Part shown: piece by piece, positions 55,368 through 64,000 of the stretch
Layout: every line of letters begins with the position of its first letter
Position numbering within the stretch: the first letter of the stretch is position 1
Origin: Candidatus Obscuribacterales bacterium
GTDB lineage: Bacteria; Cyanobacteriota; Vampirovibrionia; Obscuribacterales; Obscuribacteraceae
Reading direction: 5' to 3'
NCBI GenBank assembly: GCA_019745415.1
Contig: JAIETF010000040.1
Location: 1 to 64,000, forward strand
DNA length: 64,000 nucleotides
Made by a program: the position numbers and the translations under genes
The notes under the pieces: model-generated
The model's input: the letters and a program-made list of their open reading frames with translations, nothing else
Told to the model about the DNA's origin: nothing
Databases searched by the model: none

Positions 55368-56870
55368 TTATTTGACCCCCTCTGAAAATTCCAGTGCCTC
55401 TTTGATCAAACTGAAAGAGCCTGTGATTATAAGACGGTCGGCAAAACTAGCGGAAAGTGAATTACGGGTCTCTTGAGCAGACTTGAGAGCTTCAGCAAAG
55501 CCATTGCAAGTCTCTGCCCGAGCCCCCAAAGATGCAGAAAAGTCAACAAGTTCAGCTGCAGACCGCATAGAGCGAGCATGACTCAAAACTGGACAATAGA
55601 CAATATCGCCTGGGGCGATAAGCTCTCGCAGAATATTCTGATAGTCTTTGTTCTCAAAACAAGCAAAAATAAAGACGAAGTTCTTGCCTGCATAGGCTTC
55701 TTCTAGGGAGGCACGCAAGGCTCTTGCCCCAAGGCGGTTATGGGCGCCATCCAAAATAGCCGAAAATCCACGCTCAAGAAGCTGGAAGCGACCGGGCCAA
55801 CGCGCCTCCTTCAGACCACTTAAAGTTGACTGCCAAAGACGCTCAAGATCTAATTGTTTATCGGCAAGCACGTTATCAGACGAGAGAATAAATAGCCAAG
55901 AAGCATAAACTGCACAAGCGGCATTGATGCGCTGGTACGACCCTGATAAACCCAAATCAGCTTGAGACAGTTCTGAAAGACGAGCAGCCAGAAACGCCAG
56001 CCCCTCTTGCTGCAAGCTTGTGAGCAATTCGGTGCGAAATAATATAGGCTCCTGCAAGCTCTCTTGACCGTGTACTTTATTTCGCTTCAGCCAGACCAGA
56101 GGGCTGTCTAGACTTCCAGCTCGTTTCTCCAGAACAGGAAAAGCCTGATCTGAGCATGCTGTCACTATGGGCAAGCCACTTTTGACAATTCCGGCTTTCT
56201 CAAAAGCAATCTTTTCGACCGTATCGCCAAGAATATGAACATGGTCTAGATCGACATTACATATCACCGAAACCAGGGCGCCGCTTAAGGCGTTAGTGGC
56301 ATCAAAACGACCACCCAGTCCCACTTCAAAGACTTGCACCGCCGTATTCTCGCCAAAATAGAATGCTGCCATGGCGGTCAAAACTTCAAACCAAGATAGT
56401 CCACCCAGCCGAGAACCTTCCTCCCGGCTCTGAAACTCTTCATTTCTTGCTTTCACCACAGACAGCGCCAGGGCAAAATCTTGGTCGCTAATAATCTCGT
56501 CGTTTACGGCAAAACGTTCATTGAAGACCGACAAATGGGGGCCGGTAAATTTTCCCACCCGATAATCGGCCTTATGCAATATGGACGAACAAAAGGTGGA
56601 GACACTGCCTTTGCCATTGGTTCCGCCTACATGAATGAAGCGAAGCGCCTCCTCAAACATCGAAAAATAGGCTTGCATTCTCATCAGCCCGGGCTTTTCG
56701 ATGGTCGGTCCCAACCCCTGCAAATAAGCCACGGCCTCGCCATAGCTAAGGATCTCGGTTTTGGATTTATCTGAACTGACCACTAGTGAAACCGACAAGG
56801 CCGACCCAAAAAAGTCATAGGTTGCCATAAGAGTGTCACAACCTGCAAGTAATGTTTCTATATCTCCCAT
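55368..56870 (-). CDS. folC: Folylpolyglutamate synthase / dihydrofolate synthase
   Basis: Mur-ligase-like ATPase with P-loop GGTNGKGSVS at about residue 85, FTGPHLSVFNER, GLGGRFDATN and a C-terminal LDGAHN. It adds glutamate to dihydropteroate and folates. The P-loop lies about 35 residues later than in typical FolC; ATG 56828 or a GTG further in may be the real start. It diverges from the esterase gene over only 17 bases. Confidence 0.93.
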   Translation of the reverse strand: MGDIETLLAGCDTLMATYDFFGSALSVSLVVSSDKSKTEILSYGEAVAYLQGLGPTIEKPGLMRMQAYFSMFEEALRFIHVGGTNGKGSVSTFCSSILHKADYRVGKFTGPHLSVFNERFAVNDEIISDQDFALALSVVKARNEEFQSREEGSRLGGLSWFEVLTAMAAFYFGENTAVQVFEVGLGGRFDATNALSGALVSVICNVDLDHVHILGDTVEKIAFEKAGIVKSGLPIVTACSDQAFPVLEKRAGSLDSPLVWLKRNKVHGQESLQEPILFRTELLTSLQQEGLAFLAARLSELSQADLGLSGSYQRINAACAVYASWLFILSSDNVLADKQLDLERLWQSTLSGLKEARWPGRFQLLERGFSAILDGAHNRLGARALRASLEEAYAGKNFVFIFACFENKDYQNILRELIAPGDIVYCPVLSHARSMRSAAELVDFSASLGARAETCNGFAEALKSAQETRNSLSASFADRLIITGSFSLIKEALEFSEGVK

Positions 56871-56887
56871 TTTCTTGAAGTAACTTT

Positions 56888-57919
56888 ATGGCAAACCTTA
56901 CTAGAAATCCCGAGCAACCCTCTTATCAGTCCCTCGAAGACAGAGAAGGGCGGACTAGGGCAAGCGAACAAAGCGAACATGATTCTCTTTATATGAGATT
57001 GGTAGACGAAGTCGGCTGCAAAGATTTCAACAAAAACACTTTCAAATCTTGCGACGTAAGCAGCCTGGACCTGCCAATACCAGGCACCACATCACTTGAA
57101 AGGGTGAAGCTATCCGACGGCTCAGAAGCCAGCTATAGAGTGCACATTCCTAAAGACTATGATCCCAACAAACCACTACCAGTAGTACTAATGTTTCATG
57201 GCTATGGTCGCACCCCCTCGCAGGGAGGCGCTGAAAAAGGCGCTCTTGGTATGGAAGAAGTGACAGGGCTAAGCAAACTAGCCGACAGCGAAGGCTTCAT
57301 CGCCGTCTACCCGGAAGGAAACCCGGAGAGGTCCTACTCTTGGAACAACGGTCAGTGGTTCTTCTCTGGTCGAGACGATAAAGAAATGACCAATAAAATT
57401 CTTGATACTGTGCAAGAGAAACTGGCCGTTGATAAAGAGAGAATCTATATCGTAGGCTATTCGCAAGGCGGCAGCTTCACGCACAACATAGCCAACAAAC
57501 TGTCGGAGAGAGTGGCGGCTGTTGTCGAGAACGCCGGTTGGATGACCGGGAAAGAAGACCTGCCCAAAAGACCGTTTCCCATTCTTTCAATTCAATCTCG
57601 CACCGATGATACGGTGCCCTATGATGGTAATCGGTGGTACAGCATCACCATGAAACCGGAAAGCTACACCCAAGACTTCTATCGCCGAGCCAACGGTATT
57701 TCGGGAGAACCAGAAGTAGCCACCAGAGTAGGACTGGACAACACAAAAATTGAAGAATATACCTGGAGAAACAGCCAAACCGGAAACCAGGTCAAAACCA
57801 TGGTCCTGAACGGCCAGGGACACCTCTGGTATGGGGGAAAAGGGGCGGAAGGCACTGCCATTGATACCACGAGAGAAGCCTGGAATTTCTTAAAGCAGTT
57901 TCGCCGCGTAGAAAGATAA
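56888..57919 (+). CDS. Alpha/beta-hydrolase, polyhydroxybutyrate-depolymerase/feruloyl-esterase type
   Basis: Oxyanion HGYG at about 104, nucleophile elbow GYSQGG at about 191, acid in TDDTVPY near 240 and His in GQGHLWYGG near 311: a full catalytic triad in the order of the LpqC/PHB depolymerase family. No signal peptide; the first 55 residues are polar. An intracellular esterase acting on stored polyester or an ester conjugate is possible. Substrate not known. Confidence 0.8.
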   Translation: MANLTRNPEQPSYQSLEDREGRTRASEQSEHDSLYMRLVDEVGCKDFNKNTFKSCDVSSLDLPIPGTTSLERVKLSDGSEASYRVHIPKDYDPNKPLPVVLMFHGYGRTPSQGGAEKGALGMEEVTGLSKLADSEGFIAVYPEGNPERSYSWNNGQWFFSGRDDKEMTNKILDTVQEKLAVDKERIYIVGYSQGGSFTHNIANKLSERVAAVVENAGWMTGKEDLPKRPFPILSIQSRTDDTVPYDGNRWYSITMKPESYTQDFYRRANGISGEPEVATRVGLDNTKIEEYTWRNSQTGNQVKTMVLNGQGHLWYGGKGAEGTAIDTTREAWNFLKQFRRVER

Positions 57920-57953
57920 AGCCCTTAGATCTTGCATTCACCTTTGATATATT

Positions 57954-58529
57954 ATGGTTCTCAGCCTAGAGAGAACCAACTTGACATTATTTACTCGCAG
58001 AAATCTAGTCGACAGCAGACGGGTGCACGAAGGCGGCATCATCTCGTTGCGCGTGGACAACCTTAAATCGGAGGAAGGACACGAAGCAATCAGGGAAGTA
58101 GTGGAACATAACGGCGGAGTAGTGATTGCCTGCCAACTAGAACCAGATACCGTTCTTTTGGTTAAGCAATACCGTTACTCTATAGATAGCGAATTGCTTG
58201 AATTACCAGCAGGCCGGATCGAAAAAGGCGAAGATCCCTTCCCGGCCGCCCAGAGAGAGCTCACCGAAGAAACCGGCTGGCAGGCTCAAAACTGGCAAGA
58301 GATTGCCAGAATCTATTCGGCGCCGGGCTTTTGCGACGAAGTCCTTTACATGTATAAAGCCACCGACGCCGTTTTCAAGGGAAAGAATCTAGATTTTGAC
58401 GAAGAAACCGAAGTCTTCGAACTGACCCTTGATGCGGCCTGGCAAATGGTCATAGAGGGTCGCATCAAAGATGCCAAGACCATTGCTGGGCTAGGCATCT
58501 TAAGCCGACTAAAAGAAGCGAACGGCTGA
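57954..58529 (+). CDS. Nudix hydrolase, ADP-ribose pyrophosphatase-like
   Basis: The Nudix box is complete: Gly, five residues, Glu, seven residues, then RELTEETG (about residues 82-104). Upstream LVKQYRYSIDSELLELPAG is typical of ADP-ribose pyrophosphatases. It would hydrolyse a nucleoside diphosphate sugar. ATG 57954 lacks a ribosome site; TTG 57981, after GAGAGA, is an alternative. Confidence 0.88.
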   Translation: MVLSLERTNLTLFTRRNLVDSRRVHEGGIISLRVDNLKSEEGHEAIREVVEHNGGVVIACQLEPDTVLLVKQYRYSIDSELLELPAGRIEKGEDPFPAAQRELTEETGWQAQNWQEIARIYSAPGFCDEVLYMYKATDAVFKGKNLDFDEETEVFELTLDAAWQMVIEGRIKDAKTIAGLGILSRLKEANG

Positions 58530-58608
58530 AGCTTAGCGAAGATTAAGAAGCACCGCGTATAAAGTGCTAAAATTTGGTTTGGTTAGTCGTAATTTTTAGA
58601 GGTTGACA

Positions 58609-58863
58609 ATGGCGAACAAAGGCGACAAGAGCGGCTCTTCACTGCCCTTCATGGCTATGATTTACATGGCGATTTTCTCGGCATTGATTGTCGGAGCCTC
58701 TTTTGAAGTAATCAAATACTGGCCTTTGCCCGTGAGCGTTGTTCCCTATATGGACTTCAAAGGTGGAGCCATTTGGGGCGCCGTTACTGGGGCTATCTTC
58801 GGTTTAATCATCGGCTTTGTTACTGATGACAGCCACTTCCAGGAAGAAGAAGCCAAAGGCTAA
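58609..58863 (+). CDS. Small membrane protein, uncharacterised
   Basis: 84 residues with two membrane helices (MAMIYMAIFSALIVGASF and WGAVTGAIFGLIIGFV), a short acidic tail and a polar N terminus. AGAGG lies six bases before ATG 58609. Followed by a terminator. No family recognised. Confidence 0.6.
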   Translation: MANKGDKSGSSLPFMAMIYMAIFSALIVGASFEVIKYWPLPVSVVPYMDFKGGAIWGAVTGAIFGLIIGFVTDDSHFQEEEAKG

Positions 58864-58898
58864 AGAACAGTAAGCTAAAATAGGTCTGATAATTATTC

Positions 58899-58929
58899 AA
58901 ACGAGGGGAGAAATCCTCTCGTTTATTTT
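58899..58929 (+). terminator. Rho-independent terminator
   Basis: AAACGAGGGG (58899-58908) pairs with CCTCTCGTTT (58915-58924) with one G-U, followed by ATTTTTG. Confidence 0.75.
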
Positions 58930-59034
58930 TGTCGTTTTTTCTCCTTCCAACTCCTTTCTTCTCAATTACATCTAATTGCATAGAGCCGCGGCTAAAGGGG
59001 TATAGGCTTAAACAGAGCGGAAGGTCGAAGGTAA

Positions 59035-61446
59035 ATGCAGGGCGCAAACTTCAGGATGCCGTCGGTGGACGGTCCAAACAATTTGGAGAGAGGCAGAACG
59101 CTTTGCCAACAAGGTCTCTTTCAAGAGGCAGTGCCCTTTTTCGAGACGGCGCTGGGCCTGGCGGAACGCAATTTTGGCGAGAACGCCCCCGAGGTAGCCG
59201 AGTACTTGGAGGATCTCGCAGACACCTATGCTGCTCTCGAGCGGGACAGCGAATCCCTCATGGTTTTTGACAGACTCTACCGTCTAGCTGAGCGCATTCT
59301 AGGTCCGAATCATCCCCAAGTAGTTTCAGTACTATGGAAGATGTCTATCTTGGCTGAAAGACTGGGCAATTTCGGTGATTCCTATGAAATGTGCAATCAA
59401 GCACTTGGCAGAGCCAGGCTATGCCTTAGACCGGATGATGACCTCGCCAAAGCAGTGGTGGAACGCTTTGCTTATCTGAACGAAATATTGCAAAGCTACA
59501 ACGCTCCAGCCGAGCAGCCGATTCCAGATTATCAAGAATATCCAAAGAGTGAGACTGGCAGTGAGATTGGCAGTCAAATTAGCAGTCAAATTGGTCAAAG
59601 CTCCGGTAATCCACTCGACTTGATGTCGAACGAAATTGTCACAAATCCGTATTCGGTCTACGAAGACCCCCGCAAAAGAAATGCAGAAGCGGCTGAAAAT
59701 GCCGGTTCTGGGCAAAATCAGATGACTGCCTACGAGCAGATTTCAGGTTATACAGAAAATTCCACACAGCAAGCGATGCCCGCCCCTATGCTTACTAATG
59801 CACCTACGCCGGCAGTGGAACCGGTGCAGACAACTGCCGAACCTTATCCCCTGCCAGTTACTATGCCTTCTAATGCACCTACGCCTATGCCGAGTGGTGA
59901 GATCGGCAGTATATTTTCCGGTAAAGGCGAAATCGCTCGCAGTCCGTTCAGTCAGTCTTTGAATCAAGCCCTTGGCAGCACATCGGCCATAGACTATGAC
60001 GCCTTACCTAATAGCGCCAGAGGTCTCGACGCCGACTATCTTGAAGCCAACAAAAGAGCAGCCATACCCGGGCATCTCACCGAGTCTTCCGTCTTCGGAC
60101 AAAGAGATACCGGCTATCTGCCCGAAGAAGAAGACTACAACATAAGTGATATTGAGAATCTGACCGGAAGACGCACACCCAAAGTAGAACATGGCGCCAA
60201 GAAAGCCCGCAAATTCGCCCAAGAAGCCGACAAGCGCATAGTAATCGGGCGAATGCTCAAAGAATACCTGATTCCTATCGCCGCCCTTGTGGTTCTTGCC
60301 GGAATCATAATTTATGGCACCCTGCCGCTTTTGCAGCCCCACAAAGACAAACCGCCTATCGGCAAAGGCAATATAGTTGAAGCCAAATATCTGACCGGTG
60401 ATCTAGAAAAATCAATTGAACTATTGAGCGGCGACCGTGCCCGTTTAGTCACCGCCGGCAGCGCCATGATTGTGCCCACCAAAAAGCTTGAAAACAACCT
60501 CGGCAGCTACTTTGAATTGATTGCCAATTCACTTACAGAAAAGCAGCTCTTGCTCAATAAAGTAGACAACGGTTACGAAAGTGAGGAAGGCACAATCTAT
60601 TACAATGCTGTCGAGCGCGAGATGCAAGTGGTAGAAAAAATGCGGCAACTGGCTAGGTTTGCCCAAAGTATCTTCTGGCAGACAGGCAGTTATCCGGTCA
60701 CGATCACCCCTCAAATCAGCACCGAGTTTTCATACATAAATCCATTCGACAACAAAACTTGGAATATTCCAATCAAGCAAGTACCGTCTAGAACAGAGAA
60801 CTACGACAGCCTCGAATTAACACTCGAAACTGGCAGCACGGTCATGGATAGTGAATTAAATAAACCGGGAAATATTGCAGCCTATGTATCTATTTCGGGA
60901 GAGAAAGACAATTCCCAGAAAACAAATGCTTTCTATCTGCGTGGTGTGGGCAGAAACGGCGAGCTAATCAGGCAGTCTAAACCAGGCTTGTTTCTGGCAG
61001 TCAAGGCAGACAATACCATCATGGGTGGTCTACAACAACCAACCGCCCAACCTGAGAAACCTAAAGCAAAAGAGAGCAAACGCAATTCTCGCAAAAGAGA
61101 AAGCAAAAAAGTATCGCCGTCCAAAAAAGAAATTAGCAAAGACAATACGGAAGTAGCTCCTAGCAAAGCCGCCCAGGCGCCCAAAATAGAAGAGATAACT
61201 CCATCCAAACCAACCCGGCTGTGGATCATCAACGGCGCTTCAGTGCCCCTAATAGTCTTGCATTTCGGTCTAGCTATAACTTTAGGCGCTCTTACAGTTA
61301 TCAGCTTTGCAATCTCGCGCATGGAAGGGGTGGATATCAAAGGTGAAAGAACAACCAATCATAATCACATAGTGCTTGGCATATCGCTCTTCTTTTTCCT
61401 GGCCACCTGCGCCACCCTGGTTATTCAGATGACTGTGTATTCTTAG
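59035..61446 (+). CDS. TPR protein with three membrane helices, uncharacterised
   Basis: Kinesin-light-chain-like TPRs at about 18-155 (RGRTLCQQGLFQEAVPFFE, AERNFGENAPEVAEYLEDLA, AERILGPNHPQV) are followed by a Ser/Gln/Pro linker with short repeats, a basic segment (KKARKFAQEADKRIV), and one helix at about 407-428. An outside domain (about 430-660), a Lys/Arg/Ser-rich stretch (KRNSRKRESKKVSPSKKE), and two C-terminal helices complete it. The layout puts TPRs in the cytosol and a 230-residue domain outside. GAAGGT lies before the ATG. Confidence 0.7.
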   Translation: MQGANFRMPSVDGPNNLERGRTLCQQGLFQEAVPFFETALGLAERNFGENAPEVAEYLEDLADTYAALERDSESLMVFDRLYRLAERILGPNHPQVVSVLWKMSILAERLGNFGDSYEMCNQALGRARLCLRPDDDLAKAVVERFAYLNEILQSYNAPAEQPIPDYQEYPKSETGSEIGSQISSQIGQSSGNPLDLMSNEIVTNPYSVYEDPRKRNAEAAENAGSGQNQMTAYEQISGYTENSTQQAMPAPMLTNAPTPAVEPVQTTAEPYPLPVTMPSNAPTPMPSGEIGSIFSGKGEIARSPFSQSLNQALGSTSAIDYDALPNSARGLDADYLEANKRAAIPGHLTESSVFGQRDTGYLPEEEDYNISDIENLTGRRTPKVEHGAKKARKFAQEADKRIVIGRMLKEYLIPIAALVVLAGIIIYGTLPLLQPHKDKPPIGKGNIVEAKYLTGDLEKSIELLSGDRARLVTAGSAMIVPTKKLENNLGSYFELIANSLTEKQLLLNKVDNGYESEEGTIYYNAVEREMQVVEKMRQLARFAQSIFWQTGSYPVTITPQISTEFSYINPFDNKTWNIPIKQVPSRTENYDSLELTLETGSTVMDSELNKPGNIAAYVSISGEKDNSQKTNAFYLRGVGRNGELIRQSKPGLFLAVKADNTIMGGLQQPTAQPEKPKAKESKRNSRKRESKKVSPSKKEISKDNTEVAPSKAAQAPKIEEITPSKPTRLWIINGASVPLIVLHFGLAITLGALTVISFAISRMEGVDIKGERTTNHNHIVLGISLFFFLATCATLVIQMTVYS
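59548..59592 (+). repeat. 12-base tandem repeat inside the TPR membrane protein gene
   Basis: Nearly four units of GGCAGTCAAATT and variants encode SEIG/SQIS/SQIG in the linker. A second short repeat, CTAATGCACCTACGCC, occurs at 59795 and 59870 (peptide NAPTP). Confidence 0.7.
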
Positions 61447-61471
61447 TCTTCAAACAAAATCAAAAACAAAG

Positions 61472-62269
61472 TCAAGCAAAAAACTCGGAAATCAGATAAG
61501 CGGCAGCACCAAATGCTACCGAGACATTGAGCGACTCTTTGCGTCCTCGCATGGTCAGATGACAAATATGCTCGCAATAGGTCTGAGCCTCGTACGAAAC
61601 TCCGGTCACTTCATTGCCCACCACGAGGGCGAGGGGACGCCGCAATGCTCCTGCCTGCAGAGAAGAGTAAAGGGAATTGGAGAGCGCATTTTTCTCTAGC
61701 GCAACTATCTGATAACCTCGCTCAACAAGATCGTTTAAGCATTCAGTGATAAATGGATAAAAATACCAGGGGACAAAGTCTTCGGCCCCGAGCGAGACTT
61801 TGGCGATTTCTTTGCGAGGCGGCAAACCAGTGATGCCGCAAAGGAACAAGCGCGAGAACCCTGCACCATCAGCGGTGCGGAAGATAGCGCCGACATTATG
61901 CAAACTTCTTAAATCTTCAATGACGACTACCAGAGACGAATGACATGGTTTATCAGAGGCAAGAAAAGCGCCGCGTTCATTGACAGCACCGAGAGGCTTC
62001 TGTAAATCTCTAAACATCTCAACCTTATAGGTCATTTCTTTAAAGTGCCTAGCCGTGCGGGGAGTAAACGGACGGCTACAAGTCGGGCAGAAACAAGCCG
62101 GCAAACCATCTGCACCTATAGCCGAACGGGCTAACTCGTTACGAAAGCGCGTGGCGAAAGGAGCATTTTCTCTCGGTCCGTCTTCCAACTCCGACAACTC
62201 TAGATTAAAGCTAACGCAGTCGGTATAAGGACAGCGCCAATTCCAGTCCTCAATTTCAGGGCTAGACAT
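61472..62269 (-). CDS. SpoU/TrmH-family RNA 2'-O-methyltransferase with N-terminal zinc ribbon
   Basis: SPOUT motifs: NVGAIFRTADGAG (motif 1), LALVVGNEVTGVS (motif 2), RGRKESLNVSVAFGAAAY (motif 3, knot). The first 100 residues carry Cys13, Cys18, Cys61 and Cys64 (CPYTDC and CPTC), a likely zinc ribbon that could grip RNA. The target (rRNA or tRNA) is unknown. It lies 46 bases after the TPR gene upstream. Confidence 0.85.
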   Translation of the reverse strand: MSSPEIEDWNWRCPYTDCVSFNLELSELEDGPRENAPFATRFRNELARSAIGADGLPACFCPTCSRPFTPRTARHFKEMTYKVEMFRDLQKPLGAVNERGAFLASDKPCHSSLVVVIEDLRSLHNVGAIFRTADGAGFSRLFLCGITGLPPRKEIAKVSLGAEDFVPWYFYPFITECLNDLVERGYQIVALEKNALSNSLYSSLQAGALRRPLALVVGNEVTGVSYEAQTYCEHICHLTMRGRKESLNVSVAFGAAAYLISEFFA

Positions 62270-62315
62270 AGGAAGGAAACTTCATCCTCAAACTGATACT
62301 AGAGTGGCGAACCTT

Positions 62316-62939
62316 TCACTTCTTTAGTTTATTCTCGATACCGGTGGCAAAGGTCTCCATCTGCCCGGCAATACCATCTCGATTCGTCTTCCTGAGCAAA
62401 TCGGCATAATTGCGCAGCAGATTGATTAGTTCGGGGCTGGAATTACCCAGAGCTTTGTTTTTGATGTCTAAGCTCTTTCGGTAATGGGCATCGGCTTGAT
62501 CATATTTTTCTTGAGCATGCAGGGCGAGCGCCAAGAGATAGGTCAGGCGCCCCACCTCTATGTGGTCAGCTCCAAAAATTGCCTTTTTAATATTAAGGCT
62601 CTTTTCAAGATGAGTATGAGCCTCGGCATATCTGCCGGCACTGAAGAGAACTACTCCTAAATTGCGCTCCAATACTGCTACATCTTTGCATTCCTTGCCC
62701 TGCTCATCTTTTCTAAGCACCAAGGCCCGCTTGAGTAAGAATTCAGCCTCATCGAACTCGCCGCGGTGAAAGCGGGTCATAGCTAGACCTTCCAAAGAGA
62801 CCACCTGCCGTCCGTCCCCATCGGGAAAGCCTTCAGTTTCCTTCAAGGCGGCTTCCCAGTCGGTAACGGCGGTCTGCCAATCGCTAGACTGCATTGCTTT
62901 TTGCGCCGACTGCTTGAGATCCTCGAAAACTAATGACAT
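62316..62939 (-). CDS. TPR protein (kinesin-light-chain-like repeats)
   Basis: Three or four TPRs with the pattern RNLGVVLFSAGRYAEAHTHL, KSLNIKKAIFGADHIEVGRL, HYRKSLDIKNKALGNSS fill most of the 207 residues. No signal peptide. A protein-protein adaptor of unknown partner; it is upstream of and co-directional with the SpoU gene. Confidence 0.8.
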   Translation of the reverse strand: MSLVFEDLKQSAQKAMQSSDWQTAVTDWEAALKETEGFPDGDGRQVVSLEGLAMTRFHRGEFDEAEFLLKRALVLRKDEQGKECKDVAVLERNLGVVLFSAGRYAEAHTHLEKSLNIKKAIFGADHIEVGRLTYLLALALHAQEKYDQADAHYRKSLDIKNKALGNSSPELINLLRNYADLLRKTNRDGIAGQMETFATGIENKLKK

Positions 62940-63000
62940 TTATCGTCTCTCTTTCCTGAATGTGCTGAAGATGCTGCTATGACTTACTAATACCCATTTT

Positions 63001-63060
63001 CGTTAGAAATTTCTAGCGTACCCCCTGTCTATCTATGTACTTTTGTTTCTAAGCGCTAGA
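63001..63060 (+). promoter_or_regulatory. Two related inverted repeats upstream of acsA
   Basis: CGTTAGAAATTTCTAGCG (63001-63018, one mismatch from perfect) and TCTAAGCGCTAGA (63048-63060) share the half-site TCTA(A)GCG. They lie 70-130 bases before the acsA start, about 45 bases apart, and may be paired operator sites. Confidence 0.4.
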
Positions 63061-63130
63061 CTATGCGTTCTATGGATTACCTAGATTACTCAAAGAAACT
63101 CACGCTTCAAGCAGAGCCGGGAGGAAATTT

Positions 63131-64000
63131 ATGAAGCTTGCTCAAGAAACACCGAGCAAAAACACCACCGCCGAGAAGACGCCCGAGAAGAAAAAAACCG
63201 GGCGAAAAGAACTGATTAAGAAGTTCCCGGTCAAATGCAATCTTGAAGAATACGCCACCACTTACGATACCTTTGCCTGGGAAGATGCCCGCTCTGAAAT
63301 CTCCTATTTCCAGGACGGCAAAGTCAACGCTGCTTACAACGCCGTAGACAGACATCTCACCGATGGTCGCAAGAACAAGGTCGCTCTCTATAGCGTCGAT
63401 GCCGCCGGCCAAGTAGAGAAATTTACCTTCCAAGAAATTCATGATGCTGCGGGTAAAATGGGCAACGCCCTAAAAGCTCTCGGCATCAAGAAAGGCGACC
63501 GCGTATTCGTTTTTCTTCCCCGCATTCCTGAGTTGTACATTGCCACAATCGCTATCGCCAAGATAGGCGCCATAGCTGGGCCGCTCTTCTCTGCCTTTGG
63601 ACCAGACGCTCTCAAAGACCGGCTGCAAGATTCCGAAGCCAAGATAGTAATCACCAATCCGGCTTTGAAAGACAAACTCGATGCTATTAAGAAAGACCTG
63701 CCGGATCTTGAGCATGTAGTCATAGTCGGCGCCGACAAAAAGAAATTAGGCAAAGGCGAATTATCTTACGAAGATTTGGTGGCTGAGCAATCGAGCGAAT
63801 TACCTTGCGAAAAGACTGATCCCGAAGATCCGCTTTATTTGCTCTATACAAGCGGCACGACCGGCAAACCCAAGGGTGTAGTGCACGTGCATGCCGACAT
63901 TATCGGGCATCATATGACCACTAAGTGGGTGCTCGACCTGCGCGATGACGACATTTATTGGTGCACAGCCGACCCCGGCTGGGTGACCGGCACAGTCTAT
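63131..64000 (+). CDS. acsA: Acetyl-CoA synthetase, N-terminal part (runs off window)
   Basis: 290 residues visible, open at the right edge. After a Lys-rich N terminus comes an AcsA-type body: WEDARSEISYFQDGKVNAAY, DRVFVFLPRIPELYIA, and the AMP-binding motif YTSGTTGKPKGVVHVH near 240, then DPGWVTGTVY. This is the shorter acetate-CoA ligase type (as in Bacillus AcsA), distinct from the ligase at 20-22 kb. GGAGGAAA lies just upstream of the ATG. Confidence 0.92.
   Translation, partial: MKLAQETPSKNTTAEKTPEKKKTGRKELIKKFPVKCNLEEYATTYDTFAWEDARSEISYFQDGKVNAAYNAVDRHLTDGRKNKVALYSVDAAGQVEKFTFQEIHDAAGKMGNALKALGIKKGDRVFVFLPRIPELYIATIAIAKIGAIAGPLFSAFGPDALKDRLQDSEAKIVITNPALKDKLDAIKKDLPDLEHVVIVGADKKKLGKGELSYEDLVAEQSSELPCEKTDPEDPLYLLYTSGTTGKPKGVVHVHADIIGHHMTTKWVLDLRDDDIYWCTADPGWVTGTVY

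Overview
The window is dense bacterial chromosome of moderate GC. It has about 50 protein genes, one tRNA, no insertion sequence, no CRISPR array and no rRNA. Lipobox signal peptides, a DUF2993 lipid-binding protein, a 7TM-HD phosphodiesterase, NusB with a long insertion, kinesin-light-chain-like TPR proteins, tandem MshEN-like modules and several exported proteins I do not recognise suggest a non-photosynthetic relative of the cyanobacteria (Melainabacteria/Vampirovibrionia, possibly Obscuribacterales). That placement is inference from gene content, not from a marker tree.

Layout. 1-6.7 kb: end of a radical SAM gene, an eIF-2B-like gene, a minus-strand formiminotransferase-cyclodeaminase/glutamate dehydrogenase pair, an M50-type membrane peptidase and a DMT transporter. 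6.7-20 kb: housekeeping (tRNA-Ser, cdsA, yibE/F-like, ruvB, GT2 glycosyltransferase, galE, pgpH-like HD phosphodiesterase, a tandem MshEN-like protein, rsmD, nusB, ftsY). 20-31 kb: an acetyl-CoA-synthetase-like ligase, a Ser/Thr kinase, the vitamin B6 cluster pdxR-pdxS-pdxT and serS. 31-39.9 kb: yraN, lysA, the c-di-AMP synthase cdaA, pyrF, rpmE, GerMN and DUF2993 envelope proteins and a LuxR-type response regulator. 40-53 kb: the most accessory-looking part. A TPR protein is translationally coupled to a divergent RNA polymerase beta subunit with no rpoC beside it. A two-TM exported protein, another exported protein, a winged-helix (replication-relaxation-like) protein, a TadG-like protein and a further exported protein follow. 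53-64 kb: a zinc-metalloprotease-like lipoprotein, a cytosolic beta-sandwich repeat protein, folC, an esterase, a Nudix hydrolase, TPR proteins, a zinc-ribbon SpoU methylase and the start of an acsA gene.

Functional links. FTCD and glutamate dehydrogenase form a histidine-to-glutamate-to-2-oxoglutarate pair, although the dehydrogenase has His where the family has its catalytic Lys. PdxR is encoded directly upstream of and co-directional with pdxST, behind three 9-bp-spaced direct repeats. CdaA and the PgpH-like protein could make and destroy c-di-AMP. The divergent RpoB, with many changes at rifamycin-contact positions, a long acidic C-terminal tail and a promoter region rich in palindromes shared with a response regulator, is the best candidate here for something undescribed.
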